Assembly (NCBI GenBank): GCA_003242495.1
Contig: QGUO01000005.1
Coordinates: 1-22,636, forward strand
Direction of reading: 5' to 3'
Origin: Pseudomonadota bacterium
GTDB lineage: Bacteria; Pseudomonadota; Gammaproteobacteria; Steroidobacterales; Steroidobacteraceae
DNA: 22,636 nt
The position numbers were made by a program, and so were the translations under genes. Below the pieces are notes generated by a model. That model did not search any database, was not told the DNA's origin, and saw nothing but the letters and a program-made list of their open reading frames with translations. Positions 1-7,532 of this stretch are shown one piece after another (position 1 is the first letter of the stretch; each line of letters opens with the position of its first letter).

Positions 1-2
1 AC

Positions 3-173
3 ATCCAGGTCGGCGCGGCGATCGCCCTCATCCTGCCGCTCGTGCTGTTCTCCTATGCACTGGCCGCGGCCCGCGCGCGCAGGCTCCTTCGCGAACCGCG
101 CGCCATGCGCATCATGAACCGCGCAGCCGGCACGACGATGGCGGGCGCCGCGCTCGTCGTGGCGACGCGCTGA
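3..173 (+). CDS. LysE/RhtB-family exporter, C-terminal fragment
   Basis: The reading frame is open from the left edge to a TGA at 171-173, giving 56 residues; the 5' part lies outside the window. The fragment begins with a hydrophobic segment (about residues 3-21, rich in A, L, I and V) followed by a basic stretch (ARARRLLREPRAMR) and a final short hydrophobic segment (residues 41-54). A basic R-x-x-L-R-x-P-R-A-M-R linker before a last helix is typical of the end of LysE/RhtB amino-acid and metabolite exporters of the inner membrane. The substrate cannot be read from so short a piece. It is probably unrelated to the catabolic locus downstream, since a stem-loop overlaps its stop and 150 bp separate it from the next gene. 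Confidence 0.6.
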   Translation: MQVGAAIALILPLVLFSYALAAARARRLLREPRAMRIMNRAAGTTMAGAALVVATR

Positions 174-197
174 GCGCCGGCGCCGCCGCGCTCAGCG
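168..197 (+). terminator. Stem-loop overlapping the exporter stop codon
   Basis: CGCTGAGCG at 168-176 is the exact reverse complement of CGCTCAGCG at 189-197, and C177/G188 extends the stem to 10 bp around a GC-rich loop. It overlaps the TGA at 171-173. No T run follows, so it may be a transcript 3'-end stabiliser or a weak terminator rather than a classical intrinsic terminator. Confidence 0.45.
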
Positions 198-326
198 GGA
201 CCGCCGGAATCGGGCTCTATCCTGTCCAAGCGCCGCGTCCAGCTGAGTCAAGTCAATTTTCGTGATCGACCTATATTCAAGGCGACCGTCGGCAGAACGG
301 CGCTTTTCGGGGGGGGAAGCGATCAC

Positions 327-1250
327 GTGAAGCAGGCATCATCGTTGCCCGGCCATGCGGACCGAACCATACAGTTCGGCGACGTGTCCATCGCGGAGTT
401 GTGCCTCACGCCGGTCGCGAAAGGGCGGGCGGTCGACCTCAGTCGTCACCCGGAGTCGCTGCGGGCGCTGATCTTCGTCCTCAGCGGAGAGCTTTGCTTG
501 CGCGACCGCGGGCAGTCGGTGCGGCTGCGTGCACTCGAATGGAGCTTCTGCGATGCCGGCCCGATGTCGCTTTCTGTCACGGCGGACACCCGCGCGCTGG
601 TCTTGACGGTCCCGGCCGCGGCGCTTGCCGAACACGTCCGGACGGCCGTCCACTCGGCCGCGAGCGGGGTGGATAAAGTGCTCCTCGAGTGCGTCAGATC
701 AGCGCTGGCGACCGCCAGCGTGCTCACTTCCCAGGCGCGCGCCGAGCTCGGCAATGTGCTGATCGAGCTCGCTGCGCTCGCGCTGCGGGAGAAAACCGTC
801 GCGGCACGCAAGATTGCCGGCCGCAAGATGTTGTGCGAACGCGTGAAGCGCTTCGTCCACCGGAACCTGCGCAACAGCACGCTCTCGATCGACGATATCG
901 CGCGGACGTTCAATTGCACGAAGCGCTACCTGCACAAGGCATTCAGCAACGAAGAGCGCAGTCTCAATCAGTTCATTTGGGATCTGCGCCTCGAGCGTTG
1001 TAGTCAGGATCTGGTGAGTCCGGACCTGGCGGGCAGCTCGATCACCGACATCGCATTCAGTTGGGGGTTTCGCAGCGCGCCGCATTTCAGCCGGGCGTTT
1101 CGCCGACGCTTCGGGGTGTCCCCCAGTGCCTACCGCGCACGGAACACGTCGATCGGCGCGCCAGCACCGGCCGTTCCGCACATTCCGGAGTCCCGGCGGC
1201 GGGTGATGGCGCACGATCCGTGCGGCGAGCGGCGAGTGCCGGCGCTCTGA
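327..1250 (+). CDS. AraC-family transcriptional regulator
   Basis: This 307-residue protein has the two-part architecture of AraC/XylS activators. The N-terminal half (about 15-160) is a cupin-like sensing domain, and residues about 170-272 form the double helix-turn-helix. The second HTH and its follow-on are plain to see: SITDIAFSWGF (238-248), then HFSRAFRRRFGVSPSAYR (253-270), the AraC signature. The first HTH is around LSIDDIARTFNCTKRYLHKAF (186-206). The start is a GTG at 327 preceded by a G-rich stretch (310-318) that can act as ribosome binding site. A TATATT at 272-277 could be a -10 element, but no good -35 is seen. It converges on a second AraC gene with 2 bp between stop codons. 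It probably controls the neighbouring catabolic genes; the effector is unknown. Confidence 0.9.
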   Translation: MKQASSLPGHADRTIQFGDVSIAELCLTPVAKGRAVDLSRHPESLRALIFVLSGELCLRDRGQSVRLRALEWSFCDAGPMSLSVTADTRALVLTVPAAALAEHVRTAVHSAASGVDKVLLECVRSALATASVLTSQARAELGNVLIELAALALREKTVAARKIAGRKMLCERVKRFVHRNLRNSTLSIDDIARTFNCTKRYLHKAFSNEERSLNQFIWDLRLERCSQDLVSPDLAGSSITDIAFSWGFRSAPHFSRAFRRRFGVSPSAYRARNTSIGAPAPAVPHIPESRRRVMAHDPCGERRVPAL

Positions 1251-1252
1251 GC

Positions 1253-2314
1253 TCAGATGGGACCGCCCAGAGGAAGGCCAGCGAGCTCGCGCTCGACGCG
1301 GGACCGGTGTCGCCACGGCTCGCATCGCCCTTCGACCGCGGCAAGCCGCCACGTGCGCGGGGTGCAGTGGTAACGCTTCTTGAAGGCACGAGCAAAATGC
1401 GCAGCGTCCTTGAATCCGGCGCCGAGCGCAATTTCGGTAATGGACTTGGCGGCAAAACGCGAGTTGCGCAGATCGGCGGCCGCCTTTTCGAGCCGTCGCT
1501 GCCAGATCTGGGCCGTGGTCGAGATCCCGGTGTTTTTGATCATGATCTCGTCCAGGTGTCGGCGGCCGATGTCCTGCGCCGCGGCGATATCCCTGGCAGT
1601 CAGCGTGGTGTCGGCGAGTCTTGCGTCGATCAGGGTCAGTGCCGCATGGACCCGCCATCCCATGCCGCGCTCGGGCTTCGGGTCGAGCCCGCGCAAGATG
1701 CCCAGCAAATGGACCAGGCTGGCGAAAGCCACGTCGCTCTCATTGTCGTCGAGCAACGGGGCGAGATCACGCATGTGCTGCAGCATCCCGCGCAAGAGCA
1801 TCGCGCCGGGATCGTTTCCGCTGATGAGGGACGCGGTGAGCTCGACGATGTGCGGATAGCGGTCGACGATCATCCAGCGCGGCATGCGCATCAATATGAA
1901 ATGCGAGAAACACTCGCGCACTTCGAGGTCGAACGGCTGCCGCTCGTCCAGCAGGCATATGCCGCCGGGCTGCAGACGACACTGGCGCTGCTGCTGCGAG
2001 ATGGCCATGGCGCCCTGAAGCTGCAGAATGACCGAGAACGCATGACGTTCGGCGCGGTCATCGCCGTCCGGCCGGTATTCGACGGCGACCTGCGGCGACA
2101 GCACGGTCCAGATCGACCCCAGGCTGAACTTGCTGCCCGTCAGCGATCCCTCCCTGGGAATGCCATGCAGGTCCCGGATCGTGAGCCCGGGAAAGAAGGA
2201 GCCGGCGGTCTTGCGCCACACTCTGGCCCGCTGCGGCTCGGCCACGCTGCGCAGATCGAGCGATGAGCTACGACGTGGTGCGATCAGGGTCTCCATGAGC
2301 GTGCGATGCGGCAC
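1253..2314 (-). CDS. AraC-family transcriptional regulator
   Basis: A 353-residue AraC/XylS-type regulator. Residues about 30-210 form a sensing domain of the AraC-binding type, and the C-terminal HTH domain lies at about 222-324, with SITEIALGAGFKDAAHFARAF (291-311) matching the second HTH and signature segment. A tail of about 29 residues follows. The start is uncertain: GTG at 2314 gives 353 residues, while an ATG at 2296 gives 347; neither has a strong ribosome binding site. Both choices overlap the end of the upstream SnoaL-like gene on the same strand (stop at 2268-2270), which suggests the two are co-transcribed and translationally coupled. It is not a recent duplicate of the AraC gene at 327-1250: the sensing domains look unrelated by eye. 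Confidence 0.88.
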   Translation of the reverse strand: MPHRTLMETLIAPRRSSSLDLRSVAEPQRARVWRKTAGSFFPGLTIRDLHGIPREGSLTGSKFSLGSIWTVLSPQVAVEYRPDGDDRAERHAFSVILQLQGAMAISQQQRQCRLQPGGICLLDERQPFDLEVRECFSHFILMRMPRWMIVDRYPHIVELTASLISGNDPGAMLLRGMLQHMRDLAPLLDDNESDVAFASLVHLLGILRGLDPKPERGMGWRVHAALTLIDARLADTTLTARDIAAAQDIGRRHLDEIMIKNTGISTTAQIWQRRLEKAAADLRNSRFAAKSITEIALGAGFKDAAHFARAFKKRYHCTPRTWRLAAVEGRCEPWRHRSRVERELAGLPLGGPI

Positions 2315-2936
2315 TCGTACTTGTTACAGCCCTTGTGGACAGATGTGGCGAGGGGATCGTCGTCTGCGTAGTCGCTGCGACCTTACGAGCCGGCAGTTGA
2401 CCGTTCACGATGCGACGCTGAAACTTCCACGTGCCGTCCTGGTGCACGAACTCATCCTCGTAACGTGCGAGGATCACCATCGCGGGGGCGCCCGACGTGC
2501 CCGGTGCAATGAAGGCGGACATGCTGGTCGCCCGGGCCTGCTGGCCCTCCACGGCGATTTCTTCATTGAAGAACACATGGAAATTGGGCTCGCCTACCCC
2601 GGAAGGGTTGGACGCAATCGTGTCGCGCAGGAAGTTCGCGATGGCGGCACCGCCTACCAGTGTGTGGCTCCCGGGGCCGCCGACGTAGACCGCGTCGTCC
2701 GTCCAGAGTTCCGCGAAGCCATCGAAATCACGGGCGTCGATCAGACGGCCGTAGGCGTGCATGAGGTTGCGAATCGAATCGTGCGCCTGCGCTGTCACGA
2801 GCTCCGCACGGATCGAGGCCAACGCCTGCTCCCCTGTTTGCTGGTGCGACGTGCAGCCAGGCGCGAAGCAGGCCAGGCCTGCACCAGCTGCGGCGAGCAC
2901 TGCCCATCGCGCCGTCACCGTACTTTGATTCGTCAT
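2268..2936 (-). CDS. SnoaL-like (NTF2-fold) exported protein, group A
   Basis: This 222-residue protein belongs to the SnoaL-like NTF2-fold group, which includes LinA, scytalone dehydratase and BaiE. The ATG at 2936 is preferred over an in-frame codon at 2960 because AAAGG sits just upstream and because the protein then begins with a proper export signal (hydrophobic residues 11-23, Cys at 23 and 28). It may be a lipoprotein, though the lipobox is not ideal. The catalytic dyad of LinA-type enzymes appears conserved: Asp67 in LIDARD and His120 in NFHVFFNEEI. The fold ends near residue 182; the remaining 40 residues are rich in Ser, Thr and Ala with no recognised domain, and their coding region runs into the AraC start. 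It is divergent from the alcohol dehydrogenase operon. The substrate is unknown. Confidence 0.8.
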   Translation of the reverse strand: MTNQSTVTARWAVLAAAGAGLACFAPGCTSHQQTGEQALASIRAELVTAQAHDSIRNLMHAYGRLIDARDFDGFAELWTDDAVYVGGPGSHTLVGGAAIANFLRDTIASNPSGVGEPNFHVFFNEEIAVEGQQARATSMSAFIAPGTSGAPAMVILARYEDEFVHQDGTWKFQRRIVNGQLPARKVAATTQTTIPSPHLSTRAVTSTSAASHAHGDPDRTTS

Positions 2937-3202
2937 GTCTGCCCTTTCGCCTTTCGACACCGGTTCTGTGCGAAGCTTGTCGCACCCGGCAATCCTGAGA
3001 AGGTCACGCCTTCCGGCAAGCAGTTACCTTTCGGATAATAAGGACCGAACGCGATGTTTCGCAACGAGTTCACTGTCAGGCAACCGCGAGGGCGCTATCT
3101 GCATGGCAGGGTGTGCGGGCACTCGTCTAGACTGAGCAACCGCCGTGCGCGGATGTCATCGCGTCTGAAACGAGCCATTGCGACATAGAAGAATTCGGAA
3201 TC
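2937..3202. promoter_or_regulatory. Divergent promoter region
   Basis: This 266-bp gap separates the minus-strand SnoaL-like gene from the plus-strand dehydrogenase operon and must hold promoters for both. GATAAT at 3034-3039 is a reasonable -10 for the plus strand; the hexamer 17 bp upstream (TTCCGG) is a poor -35, as would be expected of an activator-dependent promoter. No convincing AraC site could be picked out by eye. No small gene is supported here. Confidence 0.4.
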
Positions 3203-5461
3203 ATGCGTTCAGAATGCTGGAGGGGCACCGTAGCGGGTCGGATTCTCAACAGGCGACCGGTCTTCACGGCGGCCATCGGCCTCGCGGCCTTTGCTCTCGC
3301 CTCATGCGGTGGCTCGTCCGCGCCGAGTACCCCGGCCTCCTTCGGCGCCATCGATCGCGAGCGCCTGCTGGCTGCCGACCACGCCCCAGGCGACTGGCTG
3401 ACCAGCGGGCGTGACTTCGGCAAGTCGCACTTTTCACCGCTGACTCAGATCAACCGCGACAACATCGCGCGTCTCGGGTTCGCTTGGCAATTCTCCACCG
3501 GCACCACTCGCGGGTTGGAAGCCACGCCCATCGTGGTCGACGGTGTGATGTACACCTCCGGCCCGACAGGGCGGGTCTACGCAGTGCGTGCCGATACCGG
3601 CGCGAGCATCTGGACCTTCGATCCTCGCAATGACGGTCAGGTCAATCGCTACGCCTGCTGTGATGAAGTCAATCGTGGCGTGGCCGTGTGGCAGGGCATG
3701 GTCTACGTGGCTTCGTTGGACGGCCGCCTGTTCGCCCTCGATGCCGCCACCGGCGCGGAGCGTTGGGTGGTGGACACCTTCATCACGAAGGACCGCGGCT
3801 ATACGAGCACGGGCGCGCCGGAAGTGGCCGGTAACGTCGTCGTGATCGGTAACGCCGGCGCCGACTACGATGCACGCGGATACATCTCCGCTTACGAGCT
3901 GAAGACCGGCAAGCTCGCGTGGCGCTTCTTCACCGTGCCCCGCGATCCGGCGTTGGGTCCGCAGGAGCATCCGGAGCTCGAGATGGCGCTCGAGACCTGG
4001 GACCCCAAGAGTCGCTGGGACGTGGGCGGGGGCGGCACGGCTTGGAACGCGATGGTCTACGATCCGGAGCTCAACCTGCTTTACGTCGGCACCGGCAACG
4101 CGGCGCTGTTCAATTGGCACGAGCGCAGCCCGGCCGGCGGCGACAATCTCTTCCTGAGCTCGATACTGGCGATCAATCCCGATACAGGCCGGCTCGTCTG
4201 GCATTACCAGCAAACGCCGCGTGAAAGCTGGGACTATACGTCCGTGCAGCCGATGATCCTCAGTGATCTGAAGATCGACGGCCGCACGCACAAGGTCCTG
4301 CTGCATGCTCCGAAGAACGGATTCTTCTACGTGCTGGAGCGTGCCACGGGCAAGCTGCTGCGCGCACACAAGTACGTACCGCTCAATTGGGCAACGCATG
4401 TGGACCTGGAGACAGGACGTCCGGCGATCGACACGGAGGCGGTCGATTATCGCGACGGCCCCAAGTTCGTCGTGCCGTCCGGCATGGGCGGACATAGCTG
4501 GAACCCCATGGCCTACGATGCCTCCAAGGGCATCGTCTACATACCGGCGATCGAAGGCGGTGCGCTCACATGGGATCCCACGAAGGGCCACGAATACCGG
4601 CCGCGCATGACCAACGCCGGTACCAGCATTCTTTTCGGCAACATGCTGCACATGGATCCGGACAGGCTTCAGGAGCCGATGCGCTCGGCGCTGCGCGCGG
4701 TGCAGGCCGACGGTCGTGCGCAGTCCTGGTCGGTGCTGAAAGCCTTCGACCCGGTCACGGGAAAGACGCTGTGGGAGCGCCGCAGTCCCGACTACTGGGA
4801 CCGCGCCGGTGTCCTGGCGACCGCTGCGGGCCTGTTGTTTCAGGGAGACGACCGCGGTTTCTTCCGCGTGCTCGATGCTGATACGGGCGCCGTGCTCAAG
4901 GAAATCGAAGTGGGTACTTCGATCATTGCCGCGCCGATGACCTACATGGTCGACGGTGTGCAGTACGTCGCCGTGATGGCGGCTTGGGGCGGCGGGGGTT
5001 GGTTCGCGCCGCATCCCACGAGCGCGGCGGTGAAGCGGGGTAACCTGGGGCGGATCGTGGCGTTTCGCCTCGATGGCGGCGACGTGCCGGTTCCTCCGCT
5101 GTTGGGAGATCCCCCGCCGATACCAGAGCCGCCTCCGCAAACGGCCGACGCAGAGACGATTGCTCGCGGAGCGAACCTGTTTCGCGGCTCCTGCAGCCTT
5201 TGTCATGCAAACACACCGCACGGCATGACACCCGATCTGCGCCGGATGAGCGCCGGCACGCATCAGGCGTTTCAGCAAATCGTGCGAGGCGGTGCACTGC
5301 GCGCTCGAGGCATGCCCCAGTGGGACGATGTATTCTCGGAAGAGGACGTCGAAGCGATCCGCGCGTATCTGATCGACGAGGCGTGGCTGGCATACCGGGC
5401 GCAACAGGCCGGCAGGCGGGCCGAGCCGGATGCGGCGGCGCCGGCGCAGCTCGCGCATTGA
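3203..5461 (+). CDS. PQQ-dependent quinohemoprotein alcohol dehydrogenase, lipoprotein
   Basis: This 752-residue protein is a type II quinohemoprotein alcohol dehydrogenase: an eight-bladed PQQ propeller (about 60-625) fused to a cytochrome c domain (about 650-730). It would oxidise an alcohol in the periplasm and pass electrons through heme c to the respiratory chain. Visible marks are a lipobox LASC with Cys35, the adjacent Cys152-Cys153 pair of the PQQ site, repeated propeller motifs such as ALDAATGAERW and AINPDTGRLVW, the active-site region ESWDYT (Asp344), heme motif CSLCH (664-668) and a probable axial Met704 in GMPQW. The Ca-ligand Glu expected in the GNxGAE segment is Asp221 here. 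No Asp lies two residues after Asp344, so the lanthanide signature is absent. Four SnoaL-like genes follow in the same orientation, 49 bp downstream. PQQ synthesis genes are not in the window. Confidence 0.92.
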   Translation: MRSECWRGTVAGRILNRRPVFTAAIGLAAFALASCGGSSAPSTPASFGAIDRERLLAADHAPGDWLTSGRDFGKSHFSPLTQINRDNIARLGFAWQFSTGTTRGLEATPIVVDGVMYTSGPTGRVYAVRADTGASIWTFDPRNDGQVNRYACCDEVNRGVAVWQGMVYVASLDGRLFALDAATGAERWVVDTFITKDRGYTSTGAPEVAGNVVVIGNAGADYDARGYISAYELKTGKLAWRFFTVPRDPALGPQEHPELEMALETWDPKSRWDVGGGGTAWNAMVYDPELNLLYVGTGNAALFNWHERSPAGGDNLFLSSILAINPDTGRLVWHYQQTPRESWDYTSVQPMILSDLKIDGRTHKVLLHAPKNGFFYVLERATGKLLRAHKYVPLNWATHVDLETGRPAIDTEAVDYRDGPKFVVPSGMGGHSWNPMAYDASKGIVYIPAIEGGALTWDPTKGHEYRPRMTNAGTSILFGNMLHMDPDRLQEPMRSALRAVQADGRAQSWSVLKAFDPVTGKTLWERRSPDYWDRAGVLATAAGLLFQGDDRGFFRVLDADTGAVLKEIEVGTSIIAAPMTYMVDGVQYVAVMAAWGGGGWFAPHPTSAAVKRGNLGRIVAFRLDGGDVPVPPLLGDPPPIPEPPPQTADAETIARGANLFRGSCSLCHANTPHGMTPDLRRMSAGTHQAFQQIVRGGALRARGMPQWDDVFSEEDVEAIRAYLIDEAWLAYRAQQAGRRAEPDAAAPAQLAH

Positions 5462-5510
5462 GGATTAGAGTGGAAATCGGATCCGCTCTTGGGAGGTAAG
5501 TGAGACAGAC

Positions 5511-6074
5511 ATGAAGATCCATCGCTCAATGGCTGGAGGGATGCTTGCCCTGCTGGCCCTCATGCCAGCGCTCGCAGCGGCACAGGCCAACAACCTCACG
5601 ATCGAACAGCGGCTGCAACGCGTGGAGGACGAGCTTGCCATCCACCGCGTGCTGGTGGACTATGCCGCGACCCAGGACGCTCGCGATTATGACGGCTACG
5701 TCGCGTTGTTCGCCAAGGAAGGCGAATGGGTGAACGGCACGGCCGTGTACAAAGGCCGCGAAGCGATCAAGAATATGCTGATCGGCCTTTACGGCGCGAC
5801 GCCGCCCGGCTACGTCAACAACGAGAGCTACCACCTCACCTCGAACCCACAGATCGACGTGCAGGGTGATCGAGCCACGGCGCGCTCACGCCACTTGCTC
5901 GTCATGCGCGGTCCCAACGGCGAGCCGATCCCCGCCCTTGCGGGCCGCTACGAAGACGAGCTCATCCGGGAAGATGGCGAGTGGAAGATTCTGCGTCGGG
6001 TCGACTATCCGGTCATGCCGACGGCCGAAGAGTGGATGAAATTCATTCGTGAGCGCAGGGCGGGCGCACAGTGA
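5511..6074 (+). CDS. SnoaL-like (NTF2-fold) periplasmic protein, group A
   Basis: A 187-residue protein with a Sec signal peptide (hydrophobic 9-24, likely cut after AAA near residue 24) and one SnoaL-like domain. A short amphipathic helix (about 30-45, EQRLQRVEDELAIHRV) leads into the core. The dyad positions are filled: Asp56 in ATQDARDY and His108 in ESYHLTSN. The fold closes with RYEDELIREDGEWKILRR (about 149-166), the usual last strands. It resembles the SnoaL-like proteins at 2268-2936 and 14584-15159 more than its immediate downstream neighbours. GGGAGG at 5491-5496 is the likely ribosome binding site, though 14 nt from the ATG. Its place after the alcohol dehydrogenase suggests it acts on that enzyme's product, for example as dehydratase, isomerase or lyase; this is inference. 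Confidence 0.85.
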   Translation: MKIHRSMAGGMLALLALMPALAAAQANNLTIEQRLQRVEDELAIHRVLVDYAATQDARDYDGYVALFAKEGEWVNGTAVYKGREAIKNMLIGLYGATPPGYVNNESYHLTSNPQIDVQGDRATARSRHLLVMRGPNGEPIPALAGRYEDELIREDGEWKILRRVDYPVMPTAEEWMKFIRERRAGAQ

Positions 6075-6088
6075 GAAGTGGAGAAACC

Positions 6089-6790
6089 ATGAGACGCATG
6101 ATTTTGATTGGTATGGTCTGCGCGCTGGCGCAGCAGGCCGCCCATGCCCAAAGAGGCATTGAAGCCGAGATCGATGCTTTGACTGCCAGAGTCGAGAAGC
6201 TGGAGGGCACCCGCGCCATCAAGAAGCTGCAACGTGCATTCGGCTTCTATGTCGATCGGGGTTTGTGGGGCGAGGCGGCAGACTTGTTTACCGATGACGG
6301 CACGATCGAGATCGGCCTGGACGGGGTCTACGTCGGGAAGGCACGGATCAAGGAGTACTTGCAGCGCCTGCATGGCGGTCAGGAAGGATTGATCTACGGG
6401 CAGCTCAATGAATGGGTGACGCTGCAGCCGGCAGTTTTCATTTCCGCCGACGGCCGCAGCGCGACGGCGCGCTGGCGCGACCACGGCATGCTCGGTCAGT
6501 ACAAGCAGCATGCCGAATGGCGTGATGGCATCTATGAGAACACCTATGTAAAGGAGAACGGGGTCTGGAAGATCAAGTCGATGCACCTCTACATCAATTT
6601 CGTTGCTCCATACGAGAAGGGCTGGGCGCGGCTCAAGCCCGGCGAGGGGCTGACGCGCAGCGAGGCGTCCCGGCAGTTTCCGCCGGATCGGGAGCCCACC
6701 GTGCATTACCGACCCTTCCCCGAAACTCAGGTGCCGCCGTTCCAGGCGCCCAACCCAGTGACCGGCAAGCCGGTGAAAGGAGCACTGTGA
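6089..6790 (+). CDS. SnoaL-like periplasmic protein, group B, lacking the catalytic His
   Basis: The ATG at 6089 is chosen over a GTG at 6071 because GGAG lies at 6080-6083 and the protein then begins directly with a signal peptide (cleavage near AHA, residue 20). The 233-residue product has a short coiled-coil-like helix (about 23-45, IDALTARVEKLEGTRAIKKL), a SnoaL-like domain, and a C-terminal tail ending in NPVTGKPVKGAL. Asp56 (GFYVDRGLW) matches the catalytic Asp of the family, but the His seen in its two downstream paralogues (NNHMMLQP, ANHMQFQP) is replaced by Trp109 (NEWVTLQP). It may therefore be a pseudoenzyme, a subunit of a mixed oligomer, or use another base. Its stop overlaps the next start (TGATG), so the genes are translationally coupled. 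Confidence 0.85.
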   Translation: MRRMILIGMVCALAQQAAHAQRGIEAEIDALTARVEKLEGTRAIKKLQRAFGFYVDRGLWGEAADLFTDDGTIEIGLDGVYVGKARIKEYLQRLHGGQEGLIYGQLNEWVTLQPAVFISADGRSATARWRDHGMLGQYKQHAEWRDGIYENTYVKENGVWKIKSMHLYINFVAPYEKGWARLKPGEGLTRSEASRQFPPDREPTVHYRPFPETQVPPFQAPNPVTGKPVKGAL

Positions 6791-7530
6791 TGCGCGCAAG
6801 AAAAGTTGTATTGCAGCTCTGCTGCCTCGGGATCGCCGCGTTTTCGCCGCTGCTCGCGACCACGCCGGCCGTCGCCCAGGACTCGCCTGCGGCACGCCTC
6901 GCCGCCTACCGCGAGCGGGTCGCGCGGCTGGAGGACCATGATGCGGTGGAGAACCTGCAGGCGACCTTCGGTTACTACTTCGACAAGGGATTGTGGGATG
7001 AAGCGGCGTCCCTGTTCGCCCGCAACGGCACGTTCGAGTATGGCCAGAGCGGCGTGTACATCGGTCGCGAGCGCATCCGCCGGGCGATGCTGCTGTTCGG
7101 CCCGCAAGGGTTGGGACAGGGCTACCTGAACAATCACATGATGCTGCAGCCGGTGATCGTCGTTGCGCCGGATGGCAAGACCGCGACCGGGCGCTGGCAG
7201 GGTCCCGTGCAACTGGCCGAGCCTGGGCAGAACGGCATATGGGGCGTGGGCATCTACGAGAACGAGTACGTGAAAGAAGGCGGAGTGTGGAAGATTGCCA
7301 AACTGCACTTCTATCCGACCGCCTTCACGGACTATGACAGGGGCTGGGCGCGATCGCTGCTGCCGATGAAGGGACCGAGTGCGCTGTTCCCGCCGGACCG
7401 GCCGCCGACCGTCGTCTATCGCTCGATGCCGGGCAATTACATCCCGCCCTTCAGCTACAAGCATCCCGTGACGGGTGCGCCGTTGACGGATCTTCCTCAG
7501 CAAGCGGACAGCGTCACGGGGAGGAAATGA
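6790..7530 (+). CDS. SnoaL-like periplasmic protein, group B
   Basis: A 246-residue protein starting at the ATG within the TGATG overlap with the previous stop; AAAGGAG at 6775-6781 is a strong ribosome binding site at good spacing. The Sec signal peptide is cleaved near AVA-Q (residue 29-30). A short charged helix precedes the SnoaL-like domain. The dyad residues are Asp65 (YYFDKGLW) and His116 (NNHMMLQP). The C-terminal tail contains FPPDRPPTVVYRSMP and HPVTGAP, shared with the flanking two genes, so the three are tandem duplicates. Probable function is a cofactor-free dehydratase, isomerase or lyase in the periplasm; the substrate is unknown. Confidence 0.87.
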   Translation: MRARKVVLQLCCLGIAAFSPLLATTPAVAQDSPAARLAAYRERVARLEDHDAVENLQATFGYYFDKGLWDEAASLFARNGTFEYGQSGVYIGRERIRRAMLLFGPQGLGQGYLNNHMMLQPVIVVAPDGKTATGRWQGPVQLAEPGQNGIWGVGIYENEYVKEGGVWKIAKLHFYPTAFTDYDRGWARSLLPMKGPSALFPPDRPPTVVYRSMPGNYIPPFSYKHPVTGAPLTDLPQQADSVTGRK

Positions 7531-7532
7531 TC

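Noticed and set aside
1061..2266. 401-codon plus-strand open frame opposite the second AraC gene
   Set aside because: It is antisense to a well-supported AraC protein and has no recognisable domain; long antisense frames are expected in GC-rich DNA.
3434..5458. 674-codon minus-strand open frame opposite the alcohol dehydrogenase
   Set aside because: Antisense shadow of a clear quinohemoprotein; the composition is rich in Arg and His with no motif.
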